Below are positions 1-8,158 of a stretch of 34,952 bases of DNA, one piece after another. The notes under the pieces are model-generated. The model saw only the letters and a program-made list of their open reading frames with translations, did not search any database and was not told where the DNA came from. Both the position numbers and the translations under genes were made by a program. The stretch covers positions 1 through 34,952 of the forward strand of contig DUMC01000083.1 in the NCBI GenBank assembly GCA_012840075.1, given 5' to 3'. Numbering within the stretch: the first letter of the stretch is position 1; every line of letters starts with the position of its first letter. Source of the stretch: Clostridiaceae bacterium (GTDB taxonomy: Bacteria > Bacillota > Clostridia > Acetivibrionales > DUMC01).

Positions 1-290
1 CTGCATACAATATCATTAACACACATGGCGACACAGTCAATTCCAACCGTATCATGCTTGTCCATAAGAAAGGCAATTTTCAGTTTTGTCCCTACACCGT
101 CCGTACCTGAAACCAACACCGGTTGTTTATATTTTTCCTTATTTAATGCAAAAAGTCCTCCAAAGCCTCCAATATCCGTTAAAACTTCATCTCTGAAAGT
201 TTTCCTTACATGATCCCTCATTAACTTCACTGCTTTATAACCGGCTTCTATATCAACACCAGCATCTTTATATGTTATCACTTTGACCAT
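1..290 (-). CDS. purM: Phosphoribosylformylglycinamidine cyclo-ligase (AIR synthetase), N-terminal part
   Basis: PurM closes the imidazole ring of FGAM with ATP to give AIR, the fifth step of purine synthesis, in the cytoplasm. Only about the first 96 residues are in the window; the gene runs off the left edge. The translation begins [20 protein letters not shown] and contains DIGGFGGLF and [11 protein letters not shown], the family's N-terminal signatures. It is the third gene of a purE-purF-purM run, 102 bases after purF. The start is not certain. The ATG at 290 directly abuts an AGGAG, leaving no spacer, whereas the in-frame GTG at 281 sits nine bases after the same AGGAG and may be the true start. 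The spacer before the gene carries two AGGAG-like boxes in a TATA-rich repeat. Confidence 0.93.
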   Translation of the reverse strand, partial: MVKVITYKDAGVDIEAGYKAVKLMRDHVRKTFRDEVLTDIGGFGGLFALNKEKYKQPVLVSGTDGVGTKLKIAFLMDKHDTVGIDCVAMCVNDIVC

Positions 291-392
291 CTCCTATATC
301 TCTTATATCTCCTATATATTCTCATATATATTATATAATAGTTTTAGCTTCAGATGTTTTTTGCTTTCAATGATTTTAGCTCCCATATTTTA

Positions 393-1877
393 TTATCCTT
401 CACATCTCACATCCATAGGATATTTACCTGTGAAACAACCGCAGCAAAAACCGCATTTAGCTCCAATAGGTGTTTTTAACAATTCTTCCAGGCTTAAATA
501 TTCTAAACTGTCAGCACCCAACATATCTCGAATTTCATCCTTAGTATAAGTAGAAGCGACAAGATGCTCTGAAGACGGAGTATCAATACCAAAATAGCAG
601 GGAAATCTATATGGTGCGGAGCTTATTCTTATATGCACTTCCTTTGCCCCTGCCTGCTTCAACATGTGTACTATGGATTTTGTGGTAGTTCCTCTCACTA
701 TTGAGTCATCAACCATAACAATTCTTTTTCCTTCTATTTCACTTTTTATGGCATTGAATTTAATTCGCACAGCCATTTCACGTTGAGACTGGCCGGGTTT
801 TATGAATGTCCTGCCTACATATCTGTTCTTTATTAATCCTGAACCATATGGGATTCCTGACTGCCTTGAGAAACCGAGGGCAGCTATCAATCCGCTGTCA
901 GGTGCTCCAATAACAAGATCAGCATCTACAGGATACTCAATGGCAAGTAGTTTGCCTGCTTCCAATCTTGCCTGATAAACACTGGCACCATCGATATAGC
1001 TGTCCTGTCTGGCTGTATAAACAAACTCAAAGATACAAAGCGCAGTTTTTCCAGACACTTCCGTTTGAATCGATCTTAATTCGTTTTCTTGGATTACAAC
1101 GATCTCTCCCGGATTTATATCTCTTAAAAGTTTCCCTCCTACCGCGTCAATAGCTGAAGATTCTGAAGCAACGATGTATGAATTATCAAGTTTTCCAAGG
1201 CAAAGAGGCTTGATTCCAAAGGGGTCCCTTACAGCTATAAGTTTGTTTTGTGTCATAAGCACAAATGAGTATGCACCTTTAATATCTTCCATAACTTTAA
1301 CAATGGCTTCTTCAATATCATTACTTGTAATCCTATATATTGAAATCAAACTTGCAATCAATTCGGGATCATTATTAGTTTGGAATATAGCTCCTTTTTC
1401 TTCTAACTTTTGCCTTAAAACCGGAGTATTTATCAGGTTTCCGTTATATGACATCGCCATTTGTCCGGATTTATACTTTACCACAATAGGCTGAACATTT
1501 TCTCTATTGCCTATGTCTGTTGTATATAAAACATGCCCGATGGCAGCGCGTCCTTTTAAATGTTCTAAAATGGTGCTGTTAAACACCTCAGGAACCAGAC
1601 CGGTATCTTTATAATAAATAATTGTTCCTGAATCATTAACTGCAATGCCGGCTCCTTCCTGCCCCCTGTGTTGAAGAGCAAAAAGAGCGTAATATGTCAA
1701 TTGGGCAACGTCATGATTATCACAACTTAATATTCCAAAAATCCCGCAAGCATCCCTTGGCTTGTCCACATCAAAAGTTCCGTCAAAAGGACCGGCACTT
1801 GCCGGCATATCGTTTAACTTATTAGTATGCCTTAAAGTCTTCAAGGTATTGTCCATCATAACTACTTTCTCCTGCAT
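393..1877 (-). CDS. purF: Amidophosphoribosyltransferase (PurF)
   Basis: PurF transfers the glutamine amide nitrogen to PRPP to make phosphoribosylamine, the first committed step of purine synthesis. The protein is about 494 residues. The catalytic N-terminal cysteine lies in RDACGIFGIL near residue 44. The glutaminase domain follows (LQHRGQEGAG, SYNGNL), then the phosphoribosyltransferase domain with the PRPP loop IVMVDDSIVRGTT. A C-terminal cysteine group (KCGFCCGCF) and the cysteine in ALCIFEF fit the Bacillus-type enzyme with a 4Fe-4S cluster and a cleaved propeptide. The propeptide here would be 36-44 residues, longer than the 11 residues of B. subtilis. I chose the ATG at 1877, which shares one base with the purE stop and follows AAGGAAGG. 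Other possible starts are GTG 1880 and ATGs near 1862/1859, which follow AGGAG. Confidence 0.95.
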   Translation of the reverse strand: MQEKVVMMDNTLKTLRHTNKLNDMPASAGPFDGTFDVDKPRDACGIFGILSCDNHDVAQLTYYALFALQHRGQEGAGIAVNDSGTIIYYKDTGLVPEVFNSTILEHLKGRAAIGHVLYTTDIGNRENVQPIVVKYKSGQMAMSYNGNLINTPVLRQKLEEKGAIFQTNNDPELIASLISIYRITSNDIEEAIVKVMEDIKGAYSFVLMTQNKLIAVRDPFGIKPLCLGKLDNSYIVASESSAIDAVGGKLLRDINPGEIVVIQENELRSIQTEVSGKTALCIFEFVYTARQDSYIDGASVYQARLEAGKLLAIEYPVDADLVIGAPDSGLIAALGFSRQSGIPYGSGLIKNRYVGRTFIKPGQSQREMAVRIKFNAIKSEIEGKRIVMVDDSIVRGTTTKSIVHMLKQAGAKEVHIRISSAPYRFPCYFGIDTPSSEHLVASTYTKDEIRDMLGADSLEYLSLEELLKTPIGAKCGFCCGCFTGKYPMDVRCEG

Positions 1878-2392
1878 CACAAACCTTCCTTTTCAAGAAT
1901 TTCTTGTAATTTTGAGTTTTTTTCTTCAACTTTTTTAGCCAAAGCTTTTTTATATTCTTTCATCTTTTCTCTTAGCTTTTCATCAGAAGTTGCTAATATC
2001 TGTACTGCAAGCAAAGCTGCATTTTCGCCCCCGTCTATAGCTACAGTTGCCACGGGTACACCTGAAGGCATCTGAACAATTGACAGCAAAGCATCCAATC
2101 CATCAAGTGCGGAACCTTTTAATGGTACTCCAATAACCGGCAAAGCAGTATAAGCCGCTATAACTCCCGGTAAATGAGCAGCTTTACCTGCTGCAGCAAT
2201 AATTACTCCAAAGCCCTCTTTTTCGGCATTTCTTGAAAATTCAGCCGCAGCATCCGGTGTTCTATGAGCTGAACAAATCATAACTTCATATTCAATACCA
2301 AAATCTTTTAATAAACTTATACACCCTTTTAACTTGGATAAATCCGAATCGCTTCCCATCACTATGGCAACTTTTAATTTTTTATTCTCCAT
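1877..2392 (-). CDS. purE: N5-carboxyaminoimidazole ribonucleotide mutase (PurE)
   Basis: PurE moves the carboxyl group of N5-CAIR to carbon 4 of the imidazole ring to form CAIR. The 171-residue length is normal. Family marks are MGSDSDLSKLKG at the N terminus, CSAHRTPDAAAEF around residues 40-52, and AGKAAHLPGVIAAYT, the equivalent of the GGAAHLPG loop that binds the nucleotide. No purK lies next to it in the window, so the source of N5-CAIR cannot be told from here. It is the first purine gene visible on this strand and overlaps purF by one base, so the two are almost certainly co-transcribed. A GGAGG stands seven bases before the ATG. I saw no convincing purine riboswitch in the 109 bases upstream. 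Confidence 0.95.
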   Translation of the reverse strand: MENKKLKVAIVMGSDSDLSKLKGCISLLKDFGIEYEVMICSAHRTPDAAAEFSRNAEKEGFGVIIAAAGKAAHLPGVIAAYTALPVIGVPLKGSALDGLDALLSIVQMPSGVPVATVAIDGGENAALLAVQILATSDEKLREKMKEYKKALAKKVEEKNSKLQEILEKEGL

Positions 2393-2501
2393 AACATTTC
2401 CTCCGTTGGTGTCAGATTAGATTAATATAAAATTAATTACTATTTTGGATTCCATTTATTTCATTGAAACAACATCGACGCAAAATATAATTTCAACTTA
2501 T

Positions 2502-2714
2502 TTAGTCCCAATCTATCTCAGAATGATCAACTGTTTCTCCTCTCTCAATTTCCTTTTGAGCCCGCATTAATCGTTCTTTTTCAACAGGAGTAAGTTTAGT
2601 AAAATCACGATCCCAAGCAAGAACCATTCTTTTAATAATTTCAAATACTAATCTTTGTTCTTGCTCAGGCAGCATGTCAATCATATCAATTATCTGTTTT
2701 GATATTTTCGACAT
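2502..2714 (-). CDS. Small antitoxin-like protein of a RelE/ParE toxin pair
   Basis: This 70-residue, charged, helical protein resembles the small antitoxins that accompany RelE/ParE toxins in Firmicutes. Visible marks are MLPEQEQRLVFEIIKRMV, the segment AWDRDFTKLTPVEKERL, and the acidic tail ETVDHSEIDWD. By family analogy the tail would wrap and block the toxin, while the N-terminal part would dimerise and may bind the operon promoter. No helix-turn-helix is obvious. Three ATGs compete at 2723, 2720 and 2714. The last is preferred because AGGGAG directly abuts the first and lies nine bases before the third. The upstream toxin frame ends 13 bases before it, a toxin-first order. The reading frame is intact although the toxin is broken. 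Confidence 0.6.
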   Translation of the reverse strand: MSKISKQIIDMIDMLPEQEQRLVFEIIKRMVLAWDRDFTKLTPVEKERLMRAQKEIERGETVDHSEIDWD

Positions 2715-2727
2715 ATTCATCATCTCC

Positions 2728-2986
2728 CTACTTATAAATATCTCCTCTGGAGCCTATATCTTTGATCACTAAAACCTGTTCGCCACCATTGTTTATATAT
2801 TCATATAATACACGATATTTTCCAATCCGTAAACGGTATATTGAAGGATTGATATCTTGAATTTTCTTAATATCACCTTTTGGTGAAACCTCCGTCAATC
2901 CTTCTATTGCAGCTTTTATCTTTTGTTTCATTGATTTGTCAAGATTTTTTATAGCTTTTGCAGCAGTTTTTGTATATAATCTTCAC
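2728..2986 (-). pseudogene. RelE/ParE-family toxin, frameshifted near its start
   Basis: The open frame 2728-2931 encodes 67 residues with the C-terminal marks of RelE/ParE mRNA interferases: PKGDIKKIQ, YRLRIGKYRVLYE and IKDIGSRGDIYK. The first strand and helix of the fold are missing from that ORF. They are present upstream, where in-frame sequence reads TKTAAKAIKNLDKSM, but no start codon serves that frame before a TGA. A GTG at 2986, nine bases after GGGAG and two bases after the radical SAM stop, opens another frame reading VKIIYK. The two frames join perfectly if one A is removed from the A5 run at about 2968-2972. The full protein would be about 85 residues, the family's normal size. 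I infer a +1 frameshift mutation, phase-variable slippage, or a sequencing error. Translation from the ATG at 2931 would lack the N-terminal part. Confidence 0.65.
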
Positions 2987-2988
2987 AG

Positions 2989-3936
2989 TTACTTACTCCC
3001 TATATTTTTTACCCCATTTAAATAATTAAAATACTTGCCTTGATATCTGTTTTCTTTTATCATCTTATCTTCTATTATATCCCTTATTTTCCACCAGCTT
3101 ATACCCCAGTTACAAAAAAGGGTGCGTTCTTCCGGAGCTCGTCCTATCAGTCTCTGTACAACTATTTCAGGATTAAGGTATTCCAGGAAACTAATAATTC
3201 TTTCAATATATTCTTCGAGTTCAACAGGTTTTATTAGTTGCTTTTCATACATGTCACCTAAAATAGTATTTTTCAATATATATAACGAATGACACTTAAC
3301 CTGGTTTACCCTAAGAGCGGATATTATTTTCGCTCCTTCGATTACATCTTCAATATCGTCGTTAGGTAAATCGACTATATAGTGGGCACAGGATTCCATT
3401 CCATACTTATTTATTAAAACAACGGCATTAATAAACTCCGCTAAAGTATGCCCTCGGTTAAGAAATTTCAGTGTCTTGTAGTTTACGGTTTGAAGTCCCA
3501 ATTCCAGCAATATGTCAATTTTATAAGTATTTTTTACATAATTTAAAAAATCCAGTTGTTCTTCATAAATACAGTCAGGACGTGTTGATATATAAATTGC
3601 CACTAAGTCCTCAACTTCAACACAAGCTTCGGTTATATAGTTTTTAAAGTCCTCAAGCGGCAAATATGTGTTTGAAAAATTTTGGAAGTAGATAATGAAC
3701 TTCTCAGGTTTATATTTTGCTTTTATATATTCTGCATTTATTCTCAGTTGTTCACTTACGGTCATAGAAGGAGAGAGATTTTCAAATCCCGCTCCCTCCT
3801 CACCGCAAAAAATGCAACCACAGGTGCTAATTGCTCCGTCCCTGTTTGGGCACGTAACTGGAAGGTTAACAGGTAACTTGTATACTTTAGCTGAATATCT
3901 CTTTTTTAAGTAATCTGAAAACTTATAGTACAGCAT
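2989..3936 (-). CDS. Radical SAM protein, YhcC/TIGR01212-like
   Basis: This is a 315-residue radical SAM protein. Cysteines 29, 41 and 44 (in TCPNRDGAI and GCIFCGEEGAGFE) fit the cluster-binding pattern of the YhcC/TIGR01212 group, with an additional cysteine at 39. Further family marks are IYFQNFSNTY, YISTRPDCI and LELGLQTV. Proteins of this group bind a 4Fe-4S cluster and cleave S-adenosylmethionine. The reaction of the group is not firmly known to me; a tRNA- or translation-related role has been suggested for relatives. The ATG at 3936 gives a full-length N terminus (MLYYKFSDYLKKRYSAKVYK). The stop lies two bases before the original toxin GTG, so the toxin pair was probably read from the same transcript. 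No clear terminator lies between this gene and prfB. Confidence 0.85.
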   Translation of the reverse strand: MLYYKFSDYLKKRYSAKVYKLPVNLPVTCPNRDGAISTCGCIFCGEEGAGFENLSPSMTVSEQLRINAEYIKAKYKPEKFIIYFQNFSNTYLPLEDFKNYITEACVEVEDLVAIYISTRPDCIYEEQLDFLNYVKNTYKIDILLELGLQTVNYKTLKFLNRGHTLAEFINAVVLINKYGMESCAHYIVDLPNDDIEDVIEGAKIISALRVNQVKCHSLYILKNTILGDMYEKQLIKPVELEEYIERIISFLEYLNPEIVVQRLIGRAPEERTLFCNWGISWWKIRDIIEDKMIKENRYQGKYFNYLNGVKNIGSK

Positions 3937-4029
3937 TTATTAATCCAACCTTTAACTTAACTCCTACCTCTCTCCTTAATGCGGTATGTATTAACCTCAC
4001 ACATATATGACCTCACGCAAGTGTATAAT

Positions 4030-5134
4030 TCAAGCCTGGCCTCGTGTCAGGTATGCGTTTATAAACTCATCTATCTCCCCGTCCATAACAGCTTGAACAT
4101 TGCCATCTTCGTAATTTGTCCTATGGTCCTTTACTAATGTATAAGGACAAAATACATAAGATCTTATTTGGCTTCCCCAGGCAATCTCCATTTGAGGACC
4201 TTTAAGCCCGTCAATTTTTTCTTTATTCTCCCTTTCTTTCAATTCAAATAGTTTTGCCCTCAGCATTTTCATGGCTGTTTCCCTGTTTTGGTGCTGAGAT
4301 CTCTCACTCTGACATGTTACTACAATACCCGTGGGTATATGAGTAATTCTTACCGCAGATTCTGTTTTATTAACATGCTGTCCACCAGCGCCGCTGGAAC
4401 GAAATGTATCAATTCTCAAATCCTCCAGATTAATTTCAATTTGAATATTTTCATCAATTTCCGGTATCACATCAACAGATGCAAATGATGTATGACGTCT
4501 TCCCGAAGCATCAAAAGGAGATATCCTAACGAGCCTGTGGACTCCTTTTTCAGCTTTCATATATCCGTATGCATTTTCCCCAATTACATGTATTGTTACA
4601 CTTTTTATTCCTGCTTCTTCACCTTCGAGATAATCGAGGATCTTCACGGTATAACCTCTCTTTTCAGCCCATCTTGTATACATTCTCAATAACATCTGAA
4701 CCCAGTCCTGGGCCTCAGTTCCTCCCGCTCCTGCATGCAGACTTACAATTGCGTTATTTTTATCATAAGGACCATTTAATAATGTTTCTATTCTAAATTT
4801 CGATATATCCTTTTTTAAAATTTCAATACCTGTTTTTACTTCTTCGGTTACACTATCGTCATTCTCTTCCAACCCTAAATCATTCAGGGTTTTTAAATCA
4901 TCCCATGCTTTTTCTAATTTTTCATATTTTTCAAATTTATTCTTTATATTTTTTATTCTTTGAAGGATTTTTTGAGATTTTTCTATATCGTTCCAAAATT
5001 CAGGTTCAGTAGATTTTTGCTCAAGCTCATCCAATTCGTTTTTAAGAGCTGCAAGGTTAAAGTGAATCCCTCAATTCATCAATCTCCTGTTTTAACTCTT
5101 TTAATTCTAATTTGCATTGTTCTAATTCAAGCAC
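4030..5134 (-). CDS. prfB: Peptide chain release factor 2, expressed by programmed +1 frameshift
   Basis: RF2 recognises UGA and UAA stop codons and triggers peptide release at the ribosome. A first frame starts at GTG 5134 and encodes 25 residues (MLELEQCKLELKELKQEI, then DELRDSL) before a TAA. Skipping one base at CTT TAA C continues the protein as NLAALKNELDELEQ, giving about 367 residues, the family norm. The second frame holds the stop-recognition tripeptide SPF (in ISPFDASGRRHTSF) and the catalytic GGQ (SSGAGGQHVNKTES). A TGA immediately before the GTG rules out an earlier in-frame start. An AAAGGA lies about ten bases upstream. The frameshift is the usual RF2 autoregulation: scarce RF2 stalls termination and favours the shift. 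The stop used here is UAA rather than the usual UGA. Confidence 0.95.
5056..5062 (-). promoter_or_regulatory. prfB: RF2 programmed +1 frameshift site (CTT TAA C)
   Basis: The slippery codon CTT is codon 25 of the first frame, followed by the in-frame stop TAA and a C. A short Shine-Dalgarno-like AGGG lies five bases upstream of the CTT, in the place where the stimulatory internal SD is found in other prfB genes. The downstream frame begins AAC CTT GCA. The common form of this site is CTT TGA C; UAA is the variation here. Confidence 0.9.
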
Positions 5135-5269
5135 TCACCATCATTCCTTTCCATTGCGAAGTAAAAATTTGTCATTATTGCCTCCATGCATAGATAAACT
5201 TTTTATCTATTGCAGTTTTTGCAGCAACTTAATTCATTGTTTTCAAAATGTTTCATTTTTATTTTGCAT

Positions 5270-5752
5270 TTATTTTGCACTGATTTCATCACGCTCGGTC
5301 TTATTCTGAACCGATTTCATCACGTCCAGCACGCTTTTTATGCTCTCCAAGGGTAAATCTAATGATTGCACATACCTTGCAAATTTAATATATTGGAGGT
5401 TATTTTTGTCCATAACCCATTTTACTAATCCACTGTCCATAAAATCAAGTTTTTCTTTATTGATTATCTCATCACGTGTATTGCCTTCCTTGTTATTAGT
5501 TTCACTTACCCCTAGATTCTTATCATTTACATAAATATTTACATTTCTTTCGGTAGTTCTCCCTAACAGGTAATCCACCGTAACACCAAAATAGTCTGCC
5601 AATTTTATTAAAACTTTAAAATTAGGCTCTCTTCTTCCACATTCATATGAATTAACAGCTTGCCTTGTAACTCCCAGATGATCTGCAATATCTTTTTGTG
5701 ATAATTTTCTTTCTTCCCTAAGCTTTTTTATCATTAAAGCAAACTGCTGCAC
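5270..5752 (-). CDS. XRE-family DNA-binding regulator
   Basis: This 160-residue protein has an N-terminal helix-turn-helix of the Cro/CI (XRE) type. It reads LREERKLSQKDIADHLGV followed by TRQAVNSYECGRREPN, then the typical LIKLADYFGVTVDYLLGRT that ends the domain near residue 65. The remaining 95 residues are polar and unrecognised, and probably carry a dimerisation or ligand function. The start is taken at GTG 5752, because GAGGTGG lies five bases before it; the GTG at 5761 has no good ribosome site. It lies between prfB and the aminotransferase, on the same strand as both. The targets cannot be told from the sequence. Confidence 0.85.
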   Translation of the reverse strand: MQQFALMIKKLREERKLSQKDIADHLGVTRQAVNSYECGRREPNFKVLIKLADYFGVTVDYLLGRTTERNVNIYVNDKNLGVSETNNKEGNTRDEIINKEKLDFMDSGLVKWVMDKNNLQYIKFARYVQSLDLPLESIKSVLDVMKSVQNKTERDEISAK

Positions 5753-5912
5753 TTTTACCACCTCAATTTAACCGAACCTGTTTACAGGCTTTCTTAAACG
5801 ATTGTAAAAAATAAACATTTCAAAATATATATCGAATAAAACTAAATAATAAAATACATAAATAGTAAAATATTCAGAAAAAATTACCAAATAAAATTAT
5901 TATTCTATACAA

Positions 5913-7121
5913 TCATACTAAGGAGCTTACATAAGATTCTTTTGCCAAAGCTTTTTTATTATATCTTTTAGCAAAATTCTGTATTTTATTTAACGCCTTA
6001 ATAATATTCTCCATTGAGGTAGCATAAGTGGCCCTTATAAATCCTTCACCACATTCTCCGAAAGCATTGCCGGGAACTACGAGAACCTTCTCTTCCATCA
6101 AGAGCTTATCACAAAACTCTTCGGAACTTAAACCTGAGTTTTCTATGCATGGGAAAACATAAAACGCTCCCTGCGGCTCAAAACAATCGTACCCCGCCTT
6201 TCTGAAACCATCTACCATAACCCTCCGCCTTCTATTATACTCTCTTACCATAAATTGTACATCCCTATCGCTGTTCCTTAGGGCTTCAATTGCAGCTTTT
6301 TGAGCAGTTGTCGGAGAACACATTATGGCATACTGATGTATCTTAAGCATTGCTCCTATTAAATCAGGATGACCGCAAACATAGCCCAAACGCCAACCTG
6401 TCATTGCATAAGCTTTTGAAAAGCCGTTAATAACAATTGTTTTTTCCTTCATTTCCGGAAAATTAGCTATGGAAACATGCCCTTGTTCATAACTTAACTC
6501 AGCATAAATTTCATCCGATATTACAATTATATCTTTATCTTTTAAAATCTCAACTATTGCAGCAAGATCTTTTTTTGCCATAACAGCTCCCGTAGGATTA
6601 TTCGGATAAGAAAGAATAAGCACTTTTGTCCTTTCAGTTATTGCTTGTTCCAGAAGTTCAGGTGTAAGCTTAAACTGATCTTCTTTTCTTAAATTTATTG
6701 TCACGGGAGTTGCACCTGTTAATACCGTACATGGTTTATACGCAACAAAACATGGCTCTGGGATAATAACCTCATCACCTTCACTTACTAGACACCTTAA
6801 GGTTATATCTATCGCTTCGCTTCCACCAACAGTTACAATTATTTCATTTTTAGGGTTATAGCTAAGATTGAATCTTCTTTTCAGGTACCTCGATATTTCA
6901 TTTCTAAGTTCCATATACCCTGCATTAGGTGAATAATGAGTGTATCCTTTTTCGAGGGAGTATATGCCTTCCTCTATAATGTTCCATGGTGTAACAAAAT
7001 CCGGTTCACCTACTCCCAAGGATATAACATCCTCCATTTCATTTATCATATCAAAGTATTTTCTTATACCCGAAGGCAGAATATTTTTAACCCTGGGTAC
7101 AAGCATTTCGGATATGTTCAT
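5913..7121 (-). CDS. alaT: Class I/II PLP aminotransferase, probable alanine transaminase
   Basis: This 402-residue protein is a fold-type I, PLP-dependent aminotransferase of the aspartate aminotransferase group. It shows GVGEPDFVTPW at the N terminus, YPNNPTGAVM, the VISDEIYAEL segment whose Asp pairs with the PLP ring nitrogen, the PLP lysine in INGFSKAYAMTGWRLGYV, and a C-terminal arginine in GFIRATYA. Family membership alone does not fix the amino acid used. Two context points favour alanine: the Lrp-type partner gene overlapping it by four bases resembles the alaR-alaT (yugG-yugH) pair of B. subtilis, and the T-box leader upstream appears to read an alanine codon. The ATG at 7121 follows GGGAGG by ten bases. 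Other substrates such as aspartate or aromatic amino acids remain possible. Confidence 0.8.
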   Translation of the reverse strand: MNISEMLVPRVKNILPSGIRKYFDMINEMEDVISLGVGEPDFVTPWNIIEEGIYSLEKGYTHYSPNAGYMELRNEISRYLKRRFNLSYNPKNEIIVTVGGSEAIDITLRCLVSEGDEVIIPEPCFVAYKPCTVLTGATPVTINLRKEDQFKLTPELLEQAITERTKVLILSYPNNPTGAVMAKKDLAAIVEILKDKDIIVISDEIYAELSYEQGHVSIANFPEMKEKTIVINGFSKAYAMTGWRLGYVCGHPDLIGAMLKIHQYAIMCSPTTAQKAAIEALRNSDRDVQFMVREYNRRRRVMVDGFRKAGYDCFEPQGAFYVFPCIENSGLSSEEFCDKLLMEEKVLVVPGNAFGECGEGFIRATYATSMENIIKALNKIQNFAKRYNKKALAKESYVSSLV

Positions 7122-7621
7122 AAAACTACTACCTCCCTGTCATCAGTATCTGCCTTTTCAAAAATAGTGCCGTTTTCCTTGTATTTTTTAAGAACAAAAT
7201 GAGTTGATGTACTTACGACTGATTCAAGGGGTGCCAGCTTTTCTGCAACGAAGTTTGCAACCTCCCTTAGTGATTTGCCTTCGATTATAACGGTCAAATC
7301 GAAACCACCTGACATGAGATAGCAAGCTTTTACTTGAGGATATCTGGAAATTCTTTCAGCTACTTTATCAAAGCCTTCACCTCTCTGAGGAGTAACTTTT
7401 ACTTCTATAAGGGCAGTTACAGTTTCTTTAGGCGTTTTGTCCCAATCTACAATTGTTTTATACCCGGCTATTACATTTTCGTTTTCCAATTTACTTATAA
7501 TTTCCTTTACTTCTTCTACGCTTCTGTTCACCATTACCGCTATTTGCTCAATTGTATACTTGCTGTTGTTTTCAAGAATTTCTAATATTTCTTCCGTTAC
7601 ACTTAAATCTTTTTTATCCAT
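7118..7621 (-). CDS. alaR: Lrp/AsnC-family regulator, AlaR-like
   Basis: This 167-residue protein is an Lrp/AsnC regulator. The N-terminal winged helix reads TEEILEILENNSKYTIEQIA, then MVNRSVEEVKEIISKLENE and VIAGYKTIVDW. The second half is a RAM (amino acid binding) domain with VKACYLMSGGFDLTVIIEGK. Lrp proteins form octamers or dimers and sense an amino acid through the RAM domain. The stop overlaps the aminotransferase start by four bases, so the two form an operon, and the regulator probably controls the transaminase in response to an amino acid, plausibly alanine. The ATG at 7621 is chosen because GGAGG lies eight bases before it; the longer frame to 7636 has no such site. The leader upstream carries a T-box, giving a second level of control. 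Confidence 0.8.
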   Translation of the reverse strand: MDKKDLSVTEEILEILENNSKYTIEQIAVMVNRSVEEVKEIISKLENENVIAGYKTIVDWDKTPKETVTALIEVKVTPQRGEGFDKVAERISRYPQVKACYLMSGGFDLTVIIEGKSLREVANFVAEKLAPLESVVSTSTHFVLKKYKENGTIFEKADTDDREVVVL

Positions 7622-7828
7622 AAAACATACCTCCATAGTTTCATGTTTTTATTAATTTTTTGACACTACCCCTTTTTCATTCTTAGTTTCCTTAAAATTT
7701 ATAAAAAACAATTTTTAAGAATAATTAATCAAAGAAACATACTTAAAACATTATAGATAATAAATAATAATAACAATATAGATAATAAACAAATAATAAA
7801 ATTGATTAATTGATAGAATAATCAATAT

Positions 7829-8152
7829 AAAAAAACTTCCACCCCTCAAAACTGTTAAGGGACGAAAGTTCCATTTCGCGGTACCACCCTAATTGATACA
7901 AAAGTGTATCCACTCATTTAGCAGCAATTTAACTGCCCATTCAGCAGCATTTTACTGCTTTCCTCTGTAACGTGAGGAACACGGCTTATCCTACCTCAGG
8001 GATTTATAATAAGTCAATTCTCCCTCTTTTTCAGAAAGCAACTCCCGGGCTGCGTTCTATAACATGTTTTACCGGTATTCCACCAACCACCGGCTCTCTA
8101 TGAAAACATAATTATATACTCTTCCCGTTCATTGTCTTTCGGCATGTGATTT
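7829..8152 (-). promoter_or_regulatory. T-box leader, probably alanine-specific, with intrinsic terminator
   Basis: The minus strand carries a complete T-box. The conserved box AGGGTGGTACCGCG is at 7890-7877. The bulge UGGU (7886-7883) would pair with a tRNA end ACCA, as in tRNA-Ala. The terminator is a 14-pair stem between 7870-7857 and 7847-7834, with wobble pairs, followed by seven U (7835-7829). Stem I is recognisable: GAAAG at 8140 pairs with CTTTC at 8038, GGGAAGAGTA is at 8126-8117, and the distal part contains AGAGAGCCGG at 8099. The specifier loop reads GAA-C-GCA-G. By position relative to known T-boxes, the codon is GCA (alanine) at 8053-8051. Uncharged tRNA-Ala would stabilise the antiterminator and allow reading into the Lrp and aminotransferase genes. 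A 207-base AT-rich stretch with no other gene lies between terminator and start codon. Confidence 0.92.
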
Positions 8153-8158
8153 TTAATA

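Noticed and set aside
2393-2501. Purine riboswitch before purE
   Set aside because: I could not find the conserved core or the P1/P2/P3 layout in these 109 bases.
4030-5034. prfB as a truncated or frameshifted pseudogene
   Set aside because: The upstream 25-codon frame ends in CTT TAA C with an SD-like element, the known RF2 autoregulatory arrangement, and joins to a full-length RF2.
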